Positions 5,705-12,862 of a stretch of DNA of 12,862 nt are shown here, in pieces (position 1 is the stretch's first letter; the number at the start of each line of letters is the position of its first letter). The position numbers were made by a program, and so were the translations under genes. Source of the DNA: Limnohabitans sp. (GTDB lineage Bacteria > Pseudomonadota > Gammaproteobacteria > Burkholderiales > Burkholderiaceae_C); NCBI GenBank assembly GCA_024641725.1, contig JAHECM010000028.1, forward strand, positions 1 to 12,862, written 5' to 3'. The notes beneath the pieces were generated by a model. It saw only the letters and a program-made list of their open reading frames with translations, was not told the DNA's origin and ran no database searches.

Positions 5705-8389
5705 ATGCCTCACAACGAGCCGACCTTAAACACCTCCACCCCCTGCCCCCTGCCCGACCACGCCCCGCCAACAGACGGGCTGAGCAGGCTGCTGCGGCAG
5801 GCCCAAACCGCGCCCACGGGGCATTGGGACGAGTTGCGCGGGCAAAGCCAGACCAACGCGCAAGCCCCTGCCAGTGCGTATTTGAGTGGCGAGTGGGCAC
5901 GGTTTTTTGACCCCTTGGCGGGCCAAAGCAGCGCCGGACTGAACGCCCACGCCGCCAGCTTGGCGCGGCAAGTGCGAGACAACGGCATCACCTACAACGT
6001 CTATGCCGACGCCCAACAACCCCAGCGGCCTTGGGCCTTGGACTTGCTGCCGCTCATGGTGGACCCGGTCAGCTGGGCACAAATCGAGGCCGGGGTGCTG
6101 CAGCGCATGCAGCTGCTCGAACACATCATGGCCGACACCTATGGCCCGCAAACCCTGCTGCGCCAGGGCCTGCTGCCCGCCGAGTTGGTGCAAGGCCACC
6201 CCGGCTACCTGCACGCCATGCAAGGCGCAGCCCCAGTGGGTGACCGCTTTTTGAGCCTGGCCGCCTTTGACCTGGCCCGAGGCCCGGACGGCTGCTGGTG
6301 GCTGCTGTCTCAGCGCACGCAAGCCCCTTCGGGCCTGGGCTACTTGCTGGAAAACCGACAACTGCTGGCCCGCGAATTCCCCGACGCCTTTGAAGCCATG
6401 CCAGTGCAACACCTGGCAGCCACTTACCGTGCGCTGGTCGAGGGCATTCAAGCCCGCTCGCCCGCAGGCCGCAACGCGCACATTGCGCTGCTCACCCCTG
6501 GGCCGTACAACGAGACCTATTTTGAGCACGCCTACCTGGCCCGGCACCTGGGCTTGACGCTGGTGCAAGGCAGCGACCTGACGGTGCGCCAAGACCACTT
6601 GTTTCTCAAAACCTTGCAGGGGCTGCAACCGGTGCACGGCTTGCTCAAGCGGGTGGACGACGCCTGGCTGGACCCGCTGGAATTGCGCCCCGAATCGACG
6701 CTGGGCGTGCCCGGCCTGTTGCAGGCGGTGCGCGCGGGTAACGTGCTGGTGGCCAACACGCCGGGGTCGGGCTTTTTGGAGTCCAACGCGCTGCTGGGCT
6801 TCATGCCTGCGCTGGCCCGCTCGGTGCTCAACGAAGCCTTGCAACTGCCCGCCATTCCGAGCTGGTGGTGCGGCGAGCAAGCCGCTTTGCAAGACGTGCT
6901 GCCCCGCATGGGCGACTGCGTCATCAAACCGACCTACCCACCGCACTCGGGGCGCAGCAGTTTTGAGCCCGTGCTCGGGCGCGACCTGTCGCAGCGCGAG
7001 CGCGACGAATGGGCGGGCCGCATTCTGCGCGATGGCGCTGCCCACACGCTGCAGGCTTACTTGCCCTTGTCGCACACGCCGACGTGGGACAGCGCCACGT
7101 CCAGTCTGACCTCGCGCCCGGTCATCTTGCGTGTGTTTGCCGTGGCCGACGCGCGCGGGGCTTGGCGTGTGCTGCCCGGCGGCCTGGCCCGCTTGGGCAC
7201 GCGCGAGGGCATTGCCTCCATGCAGCGCGGCGGCAGCAGCGCAGACGTGTGGGTGGCCAACACGGCCACAGCTGCAGCCCAGGCCGATGCACTTGATGCG
7301 CCCATCGACACAACCAATGCGACGGCCACCGACGCAAGGAGCGACACCCCAGCCCCAGCCGATCCCCAGCCGCGCCAGCGCGTGGTCACCAGCCGCGCGG
7401 CTGAAAACCTGTTCTGGCTGGGCCGCTACACCGAGCGCGCCGAAAACACCCTGCGCTTGGCCAGCCTGAGCCTGCAAGTGCTCAACGGCGAAAACGCACA
7501 AAACGCCCCCTTGCTGGCTTGGCTGGGCACCCTGGCTCGACGGCATGGCCTGATCGCAGCAGGCGTGCCCACCACGGTGGCTGCGCGGCGCGTGTTGGAG
7601 CGCTCGCTGGTCGCTGGCCTGTGGGACAGCGACACCCCCAGTCTGGGCCACAACCTGCAGGCCATCCGCAGTGCGGCGTCGGCCGTGCGCGAACGCCTGT
7701 CGCCCGAGCATTGGCAACTGATCGAACACACACAAGCCCAATTTTTGGCCGCAGCCCCCCGCGCCGATGCCGACGCGCCCACCACGGGCCAAGCCACGCG
7801 CCAAGCCACGGTGCAGGCCCAACGCGCCTTGGCCCAGACCAGCCAGTTGCTGGCCGCCCAAACCGGGGCCCAGACCGACCGCATGACGCGCGACGACGGC
7901 TGGCGACTGCTGTCGGTGGGGCGGCACATTGAGCGGCTGGACTTTTTATCGCAAGCGCTGGCCAACGCCCTGGACTGCGGCACGCTGCACAGCCAGGCCG
8001 GCTTTGACGCGGTGCTGGCCTTGTTTGACAGCACCATCAGTTTCCACGCGCAGTACCAACAAAGCCGCACCCTGCCCGCCTTGCTGGACTTGCTGGTGGT
8101 GGACCCAGACAACCCCCGCGCCTTGCGCTGGGTGGCGCAAACCCTGCGCGCACGCCTGGCCCGCATGGGCCATTTGGCGGGCGGCGCAACCGAAGCCCTG
8201 TCGCACCAAGTGCCCGCCTTGTGGAGCCTGAACCTCGGCGATTTGTGCACGGGCGCTGGGCACAGCCCCACGCCCGCACTGGCCGACTGGCTGGCACAGG
8301 GCCACAGCGCTGCACTCAGCTTGTCGGACAGCTTGAGCGCGCTGTTTTTCACGCACAGCCGCGAGGCCGAGCACACCATCGGCATCTGA
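5705..8389 (+). CDS. Circularly permuted ATP-grasp / alpha-E domain fusion protein
   Basis: This 894-aa two-domain protein joins a circularly permuted type-2 ATP-grasp (DUF404/DUF407 type) to a C-terminal alpha-E helical domain (DUF403). ATP-grasp landmarks include RPWALDLLPLMVDP near 108, DLARGPDGCWWLLSQRTQAP from 189, TPGPYNETYFEHAYLARHLG near 266, DPLELRPESTLGVPGLL from 323, VIKP at 406-409 and RPVILRVFAVAD from 471. An Ala/Thr/Asp/Pro-rich linker spans about 520-558. The alpha-E part begins SRAAENLFWLGRYTERAE at 563. The family is predicted, from comparative genomics, to form amide bonds in an uncharacterised peptide-modification system, usually beside a transglutaminase-like peptidase as here. 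The product and substrate are unknown. The start is uncertain: the ATG at 5705 lies just after the tandem repeats and lacks a Shine-Dalgarno sequence, while an in-frame ATG at 5618 lies inside them. Confidence 0.9.
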   Translation: MPHNEPTLNTSTPCPLPDHAPPTDGLSRLLRQAQTAPTGHWDELRGQSQTNAQAPASAYLSGEWARFFDPLAGQSSAGLNAHAASLARQVRDNGITYNVYADAQQPQRPWALDLLPLMVDPVSWAQIEAGVLQRMQLLEHIMADTYGPQTLLRQGLLPAELVQGHPGYLHAMQGAAPVGDRFLSLAAFDLARGPDGCWWLLSQRTQAPSGLGYLLENRQLLAREFPDAFEAMPVQHLAATYRALVEGIQARSPAGRNAHIALLTPGPYNETYFEHAYLARHLGLTLVQGSDLTVRQDHLFLKTLQGLQPVHGLLKRVDDAWLDPLELRPESTLGVPGLLQAVRAGNVLVANTPGSGFLESNALLGFMPALARSVLNEALQLPAIPSWWCGEQAALQDVLPRMGDCVIKPTYPPHSGRSSFEPVLGRDLSQRERDEWAGRILRDGAAHTLQAYLPLSHTPTWDSATSSLTSRPVILRVFAVADARGAWRVLPGGLARLGTREGIASMQRGGSSADVWVANTATAAAQADALDAPIDTTNATATDARSDTPAPADPQPRQRVVTSRAAENLFWLGRYTERAENTLRLASLSLQVLNGENAQNAPLLAWLGTLARRHGLIAAGVPTTVAARRVLERSLVAGLWDSDTPSLGHNLQAIRSAASAVRERLSPEHWQLIEHTQAQFLAAAPRADADAPTTGQATRQATVQAQRALAQTSQLLAAQTGAQTDRMTRDDGWRLLSVGRHIERLDFLSQALANALDCGTLHSQAGFDAVLALFDSTISFHAQYQQSRTLPALLDLLVVDPDNPRALRWVAQTLRARLARMGHLAGGATEALSHQVPALWSLNLGDLCTGAGHSPTPALADWLAQGHSAALSLSDSLSALFFTHSREAEHTIGI

Positions 8390-8434
8390 CCCCGCCGCCC
8401 AGCCCAACCCCCGTCCGTCGAACACGACCCGCCC

Positions 8435-9388
8435 ATGCACCTGCGCATCACCCACAACACCACCTGCCACTACAGTCCGGCCGTGGAGACCGCCCAGCAC
8501 ATGGCGCACCTGCAGCCGTGCGACAGCCCTTGCCAAACCGTGATCGACCACACCCTGCAGGTCTCACCCGAGCCCGAAACCCGCTCGCGCCGCACAGACG
8601 CCTTTGGCAACCCCCAAAGCCACTGGAGCCTGAGCCAGGCCCACAAAACCCTGCAAGTGATCGCCACCAGCGACGTGCACACCCGCGCCCTGCCCTCAGC
8701 CACTTGCACGCAGCCCTGGGAGGCCGTTCGCGACCTCTACCGCTACCAAGGCGAACGCGCTGCCCCTGCGGCCGGGCAGTTCGTGTTTGGCTCGCACCAC
8801 GCGCCCCACCACGAAGCCTTTGCCGCCTTCGCCCGCGATGCGTTTGCGCCCGGCCGCCCCTTGATGGACGCGGCCACGGCGCTGATGGACAAAATGCACA
8901 CCCAATTGCGCTACGAAAGCCACAGCACCGACATCCACACCCCCGCGCTCGAGGCCCTGCAAGCCGGACGTGGCGTGTGCCAAGACTTTGCCCACATCCT
9001 CATTGCCTGCCTGCGCTCTTTGGGCCTGGCCGCACGCTACGTGAGCGGCTACCTGCTCACGCAGCCGCCCGAGGGCCAGCCCCGCTTGATCGGGGCCGAC
9101 GCCTCGCACGCCTGGGCCTCGGTGTACCTGCCCAGCTTGGCCGAGCACCCCTGCCAAGGCTGGCTCGACCTGGACCCCACCAACAAGCGCTGCGGCCTGG
9201 CCAGCCCGGGCCCGGACTACGTGCGCCTGGCCGTGGGCCGCGACTTTGCCGACGTCTCGCCCCTGCGCGGGGTGCTGCAAGGCGGAGCCTCTCACAGCCT
9301 TGAAGTTGGCGTTACAGTGGAGCCTCTTTTGACCCCTGAGGAAGCCGCTGATGAGCGTTTACGACACCCTGAAATCCCTGCACATTGA
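8435..9388 (+). CDS. Transglutaminase-like cysteine peptidase family protein
   Basis: This 317-aa protein has the bacterial transglutaminase N-terminal beta region (MHLRITHNTTCHYSPAVETA, DAFGNPQSHW) and a transglutaminase-like papain-fold core. The putative catalytic triad is intact: Cys182 in GRGVCQDFAH, His225 in DASHAWASVYLP and Asp247 in WLDLDPTN. No signal peptide is visible, so it is probably cytoplasmic. It lies 45 bp after the ATP-grasp/alpha-E gene, the standard partnership of this predicted ligase/peptidase system. Members are more likely to cleave or transfer amide bonds than to crosslink proteins, but the substrate is unknown. The start fits the family N-terminus, though no Shine-Dalgarno sequence precedes it. 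The last 38 bp overlap the start of the RidA-family gene in another frame, and the C-terminal residues (about 300-317) appear to extend past the conserved fold. Confidence 0.92.
   Translation: MHLRITHNTTCHYSPAVETAQHMAHLQPCDSPCQTVIDHTLQVSPEPETRSRRTDAFGNPQSHWSLSQAHKTLQVIATSDVHTRALPSATCTQPWEAVRDLYRYQGERAAPAAGQFVFGSHHAPHHEAFAAFARDAFAPGRPLMDAATALMDKMHTQLRYESHSTDIHTPALEALQAGRGVCQDFAHILIACLRSLGLAARYVSGYLLTQPPEGQPRLIGADASHAWASVYLPSLAEHPCQGWLDLDPTNKRCGLASPGPDYVRLAVGRDFADVSPLRGVLQGGASHSLEVGVTVEPLLTPEEAADERLRHPEIPAH
9338..9344 (+). promoter_or_regulatory. Shine-Dalgarno sequence for the RidA-family gene
   Basis: GAGGAAG lies six bases before the ATG at 9351, inside the 3' end of the transglutaminase gene. 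It is the clearest ribosome-binding site in the window and it fixes the start of the RidA-family gene. Confidence 0.75.
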
Positions 9389-9809
9389 GCTGCCCCCCGT
9401 GGCCGTGCCCGCCGCAGCCTATGTGCCCTTTGTGCAAACTGGCAATTTGGTTTTTTTGTCTGGCCACATTGCCAAAAAAGACGGCAAAGTTTGGGCCGGT
9501 CAGCTGGGCAAAGACATCTCCACCGCCGAAGGCCAGCAAGCCGCACGCGCCGTCGCGATTGACCTCATGGGCACGCTGCACGCCGCCGTGGGCGACTTGA
9601 ACAAGGTCAAGCGCATCGTCAAAGTCATGAGCTTGGTCAACTCGACCGACGACTTTACAGAGCAGCACTTGGTGACCAACGGCTGCAGCGAACTGCTGGG
9701 CCAAGTGTTTGGCCCCCAAGCCGGCGCACACGCGCGCAGCGCGTTTGGCGTGGCCCAAATCCCGCTGGGCGCTTGCGTCGAGATCGAGCTGATCGCCGAA
9801 ATCGGCTGA
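9351..9809 (+). CDS. RidA (YjgF/YER057c/UK114) family protein
   Basis: This 152-aa protein belongs to the RidA superfamily of small trimeric proteins. Archetypal RidA hydrolyses reactive enamine/imine intermediates released by PLP enzymes. Landmarks are NLVFLSGHIAKKDGKVWAGQLG (32-53), a middle helix region with ARAVAIDLMGTLHAAVGDLNKVKRIVKV, and the C-terminal ARSAFGVAQIPLGACVEIELIAEI. Arg129 in that segment aligns with the substrate-carboxylate-binding Arg of E. coli RidA, so deaminase-type chemistry is plausible. It is longer than the roughly 128-aa archetype and fits the 150-aa subgroup, whose substrates are less well known, so I give no gene symbol. The start is supported by GAGGAAG at the right distance. 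It overlaps the transglutaminase gene by 38 bp and is followed 30 bp later by the DUF1993 gene. Confidence 0.92.
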   Translation: MSVYDTLKSLHIELPPVAVPAAAYVPFVQTGNLVFLSGHIAKKDGKVWAGQLGKDISTAEGQQAARAVAIDLMGTLHAAVGDLNKVKRIVKVMSLVNSTDDFTEQHLVTNGCSELLGQVFGPQAGAHARSAFGVAQIPLGACVEIELIAEIG

Positions 9810-9839
9810 ACCCCTTTTTACCCCCAAGAAAGTCCATCC

Positions 9840-10367
9840 ATGTCTGCATCGAACACCCTCTCCATGTCCAGCGCCAGCTTGCCCGTGTGCACCCGCATGT
9901 TGAGCAACCTGAGTCACATCTTGGCCAAGGCAGAGCAATTCGTCGAGGCCAAAAAAATCGACCCCACAGCGCTCACCAACTACCGCTTGGCCCCCGACAT
10001 GTTCCCGTTCACGCGGCAGGTGCTGATTGCTTGCGATGCGGTCAAAAATGGCGTAGCCCGTTTGAGCGGCATCGAAGCACCCAAGTTCGACGACACCGAA
10101 ACCACGCTGGCCCAGTTGCAAGAGCGCATCGCCAAGACCCTGGCCTTCATCGCCACCGTGCCGGCTGCTGCGCTGGACGGCACCGAGGACAAAGAGATCA
10201 CCTTTCCCGCTGGCCCCGGCAAAACCCGCACCCTCACAGGTCAGGACTACCTGACCGGCTGGATGATGCCCAATCTGTATTTCCACATCACCACGGCCTA
10301 CACCATCTTGCGCCACAACGGCGTGGAGGTGGGCAAGATCGATTACCTGTTGGGCGCGCAGGCCTGA
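9840..10367 (+). CDS. DUF1993 family protein (DinB-like helical fold)
   Basis: This 175-aa protein matches the DUF1993 family, which is thought to adopt a DinB/YfiT-like four-helix fold. Typical features are the N-terminal helix with LPVCTRMLSNLSHILAKAE, the LAPDMFPFTRQVLIACDAVKNGVARL segment, and the conserved C-terminus LYFHITTAYTILRHNGVEVGKIDYLLG. The reaction, if any, is unknown. DinB-like relatives include thiol- and metal-dependent enzymes, but I do not see a clear three-His metal triad here. It is soluble, with no signal peptide or membrane segment. A weak Shine-Dalgarno-like AAGAAAG (9826-9832) precedes the ATG. With only 30 bp separating it from the RidA-family gene, the two are probably co-transcribed. 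It is the last + strand gene before the convergent junction. Confidence 0.88.
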   Translation: MSASNTLSMSSASLPVCTRMLSNLSHILAKAEQFVEAKKIDPTALTNYRLAPDMFPFTRQVLIACDAVKNGVARLSGIEAPKFDDTETTLAQLQERIAKTLAFIATVPAAALDGTEDKEITFPAGPGKTRTLTGQDYLTGWMMPNLYFHITTAYTILRHNGVEVGKIDYLLGAQA

Positions 10368-10398
10368 GCCAGGTCTGAATACCTCAAGCCCTAAGACA

Positions 10399-10420
10399 CC
10401 CAAGCCGGGTCAGGCTTGGG
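10399..10420. terminator. Hairpin at convergent gene junction, possible bidirectional terminator
   Basis: CCCAAGCC (10399-10406), a six-base loop GGGTCA and GGCTTGGG (10413-10420) form a perfect 8-bp GC-rich stem. It lies between the stop of the DUF1993 gene and the stop of the convergent esterase gene, where termination from both sides would be expected. Neither strand has a run of T after the stem, so it is not a textbook intrinsic terminator and may act only as an mRNA 3'-end stabiliser. Confidence 0.5.
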
Positions 10421-10429
10421 GTCCGCACT

Positions 10430-12037
10430 TCAGCGGCAACTGAAGTTGCTGGCGTCTTCGGGGTTGCCGGTGCCCTTGTAGTGCGCGTATTGCGGGTAAG
10501 CGCACAGCGGGCGGGTGCGGCCCGGGTACACAGCCGTGCCGTTGGCGGGCACGCTTTGGGGGGCTTGGCCTTTTTCGACCCAGTCCACCAAGCTGCCCAG
10601 ACCGTCGATGCTGTCGGTGGCGGCGCCGCCGGCGCAGTGGCCCATGCCGGGCACCAAAAACAAACGTGCAAAGTCGGCGGTTTTGGCACCGTTTTGAGCC
10701 GTCAGGCGCTGGTAGTAGTCGATCATTTCGTGGGGCGAGAAGATCGGGTCGGCCAGGCCGTGGATGAACATCAGCTTGCCGCCGCGAGCTTGGTAGCCCG
10801 CCAGCTGCACATCGTCCGCCGTGTTGAAGATCCACGCATGCGCGTCCATGCGTTGCGGGTCGCGGTCAAAGTCAAACTTGTAGATGCTCAAGGTCCGGTC
10901 GGGCGGCGTCACAAAGTAGCCTTGCAGCGCGTCTTCCATCAAGAACACATGGCGCGAGTTGGCTTTGGCGGTGGGCGAGTTGCCCAGCTTCCACATGCGC
11001 CAGTCGTTTCGGGGGTGGCCCATGCCGGGGTCCCACGGCCAAGAGGCATACAAGGGCTGGCCTGCAGAGTTTTTGGCGCCCGAGAACATCTTCTTCAAAG
11101 CGCCCACCTGCGCCGGGGCCAGGCAGCTGTCGTTTTTGGCCCCTTGGCATTGCAAGGCGGCCACATCGAATTGACAGGCATCGGGGTGGGACACCAGGCC
11201 GTCGGCCACACCATCGAGTGCATCGCAACGGTTCAAGATGCCCTCACGCACCAGGTTCAAATCACTGTCGGACAGCGCCTGGCTGAGTACCGGCTGGCCA
11301 TCGGCCCCCTTGGGCGCAATGGCTTGCAGGGCCTGGGTGTCCCAAGCGGCTGCAATGGTCGCGCCTTTGGACACGCGCATGGCCGGAGCCATGGCAATCA
11401 CACCGTCAAAATGGCTGGGAAAGCGTTGGGTGAACATCATGGCCTGACGCCCACCGCCGGAGCAACCGATGAAGTAGGACTTGTCAGCCGGCTTGCTGTA
11501 GAAGCGTTTGACGAGTTCTTTGGCCGTCACGGCCACTCGGTCGTGCGCGTTGTAGGCGTTGTCGGTGCGGGCGATCGGGTAAAAGCCAAAGTCGGCTGTG
11601 GGCGACTGGTGCCCGGCGTCGGTGGTGACCACGGCAAAGCCCCGGTTAAGGGCATAGCCAGGCGCGGCCTGCGGGCCCACGGCGGGGCGCACCACGCCGT
11701 CGTTGCCGCCACCGCCTTGGTACAAAAATCGGCCATTCCAAGCGGTGGGCAAACGCAGCTCAAACCCGATGTGGTAGGGCTTGCCGTCTTGCCCCATGCG
11801 CTCGGCCATCTTGCCGTTGACTTTGCAATGCGCCACCAGCATGGGGCCTGCCGTGGCCCCCGTTGGGCGCACGCTGTCGCCCGCCACAGCCTCAGTTTTG
11901 AGGCTCATGCCGGGCCAGGCTTGCGCTGCGAAACTGGCACAGTCCGAGGTCTGCGCCCACGCGGCGCTGCTCAGAGTCAGTCCGGTCAAACCGGTGAGGC
12001 AGGCCAGCCAAGTTGTTTTGAGGTTCAGGTCAGGCAT
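10430..12037 (-). CDS. Secreted tannase/feruloyl esterase family alpha/beta-hydrolase
   Basis: This 535-aa protein belongs to the tannase/feruloyl esterase family, hydrolases of aromatic ester bonds. It begins with a Sec signal peptide (MPDLNLKTTWLACL, then LSSAAWAQ with likely cleavage after AWA), so it is probably periplasmic or secreted. The family's CS-D-HC arrangement is complete: Ser193 after Cys192 in IGCSGGGRQAM, Asp430 in HGLADPIFSP and His467 before Cys468 in GMGHCAGG. Cys192 and Cys468 are expected to form the disulfide that ties the catalytic Ser and His together. CDALDGVADGLVSHPDAC (271-288) resembles the family's calcium-binding loop in the lid domain. I prefer the ATG at 12037 because it begins the signal peptide. 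A TTG at 12067 is in frame but would overlap the upstream gene. Substrate not determinable: tannin, feruloyl and mono-aryl-terephthalate esters are all hydrolysed within this family. Confidence 0.92.
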   Translation of the reverse strand: MPDLNLKTTWLACLTGLTGLTLSSAAWAQTSDCASFAAQAWPGMSLKTEAVAGDSVRPTGATAGPMLVAHCKVNGKMAERMGQDGKPYHIGFELRLPTAWNGRFLYQGGGGNDGVVRPAVGPQAAPGYALNRGFAVVTTDAGHQSPTADFGFYPIARTDNAYNAHDRVAVTAKELVKRFYSKPADKSYFIGCSGGGRQAMMFTQRFPSHFDGVIAMAPAMRVSKGATIAAAWDTQALQAIAPKGADGQPVLSQALSDSDLNLVREGILNRCDALDGVADGLVSHPDACQFDVAALQCQGAKNDSCLAPAQVGALKKMFSGAKNSAGQPLYASWPWDPGMGHPRNDWRMWKLGNSPTAKANSRHVFLMEDALQGYFVTPPDRTLSIYKFDFDRDPQRMDAHAWIFNTADDVQLAGYQARGGKLMFIHGLADPIFSPHEMIDYYQRLTAQNGAKTADFARLFLVPGMGHCAGGAATDSIDGLGSLVDWVEKGQAPQSVPANGTAVYPGRTRPLCAYPQYAHYKGTGNPEDASNFSCR

Positions 12038-12053
12038 GGGGTGCTTTCGCTGT

Positions 12054-12862
12054 TCATTTGCAAGCAAAGCTGCTGGCGTCTTCCAGCGAACCGCTGCCCT
12101 TGTAAGTGGCCACGGTGGGGTAGGCGCACAGCGGGCGGCTGCGCTGGGCCGACCAACTGGCGGGCAGCTCGGTGTTCACGCCACCGGCATTGCCCGCGCC
12201 GCGCACGCTGGCCACCACGGCCTGTGGTGCCACGCCTTGTTCCACCCACTGCACCAGTGGGCCGAGCAGGTCGAACTGGTCAGCGGCGGGCCCTGCACTG
12301 CAGTGGTTCATGCCCGGCACCGGAAAGTAGCGCGCAAAGTCTGCGCCAGGATTGCCGCCCGCTTGGCCCAAGCGCTCGACCCATTGGCGGGTGTCTTCGG
12401 CCGAGAAAATCGCATCGCTCACGCCGTGGTACATCACCACCTTGGCGCCGCGCGAGCGCAAAGCGGCCATGTTGCTGGGCTTGGCTTCGCCGGGAGGGGT
12501 CATGAGCGACCAGCCCGACTCGCGGTAAGTGTCGTTGGTGGCCGAGAACATGGCCAAGCGCTGGCTGACATTTTCTTCGAGCGGTTTGAGCGGCATGGGT
12601 GGCACGCTGAAGATGGTGGCAATCGCCAGGGGATCGCGGATGAGCGAGTCCACGAACTTCCAGGTGCCCCAGTTGGCCCCAGACACACCGGTGTCATAAG
12701 GAAAGCTGGCGTAAATGCGCTGGCCTGCGGCAGTGTGCGCACCGCCAAACACGCGGGCCACCACGTCTTTTTGAGCAACGGTCAAACAAGCGCCGTTGCG
12801 CTCGCCCGTGCAGGTGGCCACATCGGTCTTCACATTGAAAGCCGCCTGGCAAGCCTGCGTGG
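12054..12862 (-). CDS. Second tannase/feruloyl esterase family hydrolase, 5' end outside window
   Basis: About 268 C-terminal residues of a paralogue of the downstream esterase are visible. The frame stays open to the window edge (TQACQAAFNVKT before the first possible start), so the N-terminus, signal peptide and catalytic Ser lie outside. The catalytic Asp is in YHGVSDAIFSAED (codon 12416-12414) and the His-Cys pair is in GMNHCSAG (His codon 12305-12303). The ending RSRPLCAYPTVATYKGSGSL followed by EDASSFACK closely parallels the neighbour's ending (RTRPLCAYPQYAHYKGTGNP, EDASNFSCR). The lid segment GQRIYASFPYDTGV parallels GQPLYASWPWDPGM. The stop is 16 bp before the preferred start of the downstream paralogue, so the two genes are probably co-transcribed. 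Confidence 0.9.
   Translation of the reverse strand, partial: TQACQAAFNVKTDVATCTGERNGACLTVAQKDVVARVFGGAHTAAGQRIYASFPYDTGVSGANWGTWKFVDSLIRDPLAIATIFSVPPMPLKPLEENVSQRLAMFSATNDTYRESGWSLMTPPGEAKPSNMAALRSRGAKVVMYHGVSDAIFSAEDTRQWVERLGQAGGNPGADFARYFPVPGMNHCSAGPAADQFDLLGPLVQWVEQGVAPQAVVASVRGAGNAGGVNTELPASWSAQRSRPLCAYPTVATYKGSGSLEDASSFACK

Noticed and set aside
5726..7927. Long antisense open frame of 733 codons opposite the ATP-grasp/alpha-E gene
   Set aside because: Low-complexity composition and no recognisable domain. It mirrors third-position GC bias of the real gene.
12038..12067. TTG at 12067 as the start of the first esterase
   Set aside because: The ATG at 12037 directly begins a good signal peptide. 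The longer form would add charged residues (MLANEQRKHP) in front of it and overlap the upstream gene.
10481..12505. Long + strand open frame of 674 codons opposite both esterase genes
   Set aside because: It spans two clearly coding - strand genes, shows no motifs and has the composition of a GC-rich shadow.

Overview
The window is GC-rich, densely packed bacterial chromosome. The closest fit I can infer is a betaproteobacterium of the order Burkholderiales, probably Comamonadaceae-like. This rests on the protein sequences, the GC-rich codon use, the urease gene order and the ATP-grasp/alpha-E plus transglutaminase pair; no 16S or other taxonomic marker is present. I see no tRNA, rRNA, insertion sequence, CRISPR array, phage gene or integrase.

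Region 1 (1-5596, + strand) is the distal half of a urease operon: ureC (5' end cut off by the window edge), ureE, ureF and ureG, followed 26 bp later by a TonB-dependent outer-membrane receptor. The ure genes overlap each other (TGATG, 11 bp, ATGA). UreC is the nickel-containing catalytic subunit, UreE delivers nickel, and UreF and UreG form the GTP-dependent maturation complex. The receptor's position suggests, but does not prove, that it imports something urease needs, most simply a nickel complex.

Region 2 (5597-9388, + strand) starts with an intergenic array of five 14-bp tandem repeats. It continues with a large fusion of a circularly permuted ATP-grasp domain and an alpha-E domain, then a transglutaminase-like cysteine peptidase. 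This pair belongs to a widespread, biochemically uncharacterised predicted peptide-ligase/peptidase system. It is the part of the window closest to an undescribed system, although the families themselves are known from comparative genomics.

Region 3 (9351-10367, + strand) holds a RidA-family protein, whose start lies inside the 3' end of the transglutaminase gene, and a DUF1993 (DinB-like) protein. An 8-bp-stem hairpin sits at the convergent junction that follows.

Region 4 (10430-12862, - strand) holds two tandem paralogous secreted tannase/feruloyl-esterase-family hydrolases. The upstream one is truncated by the window edge. There is no gene-free stretch longer than about 110 bp.
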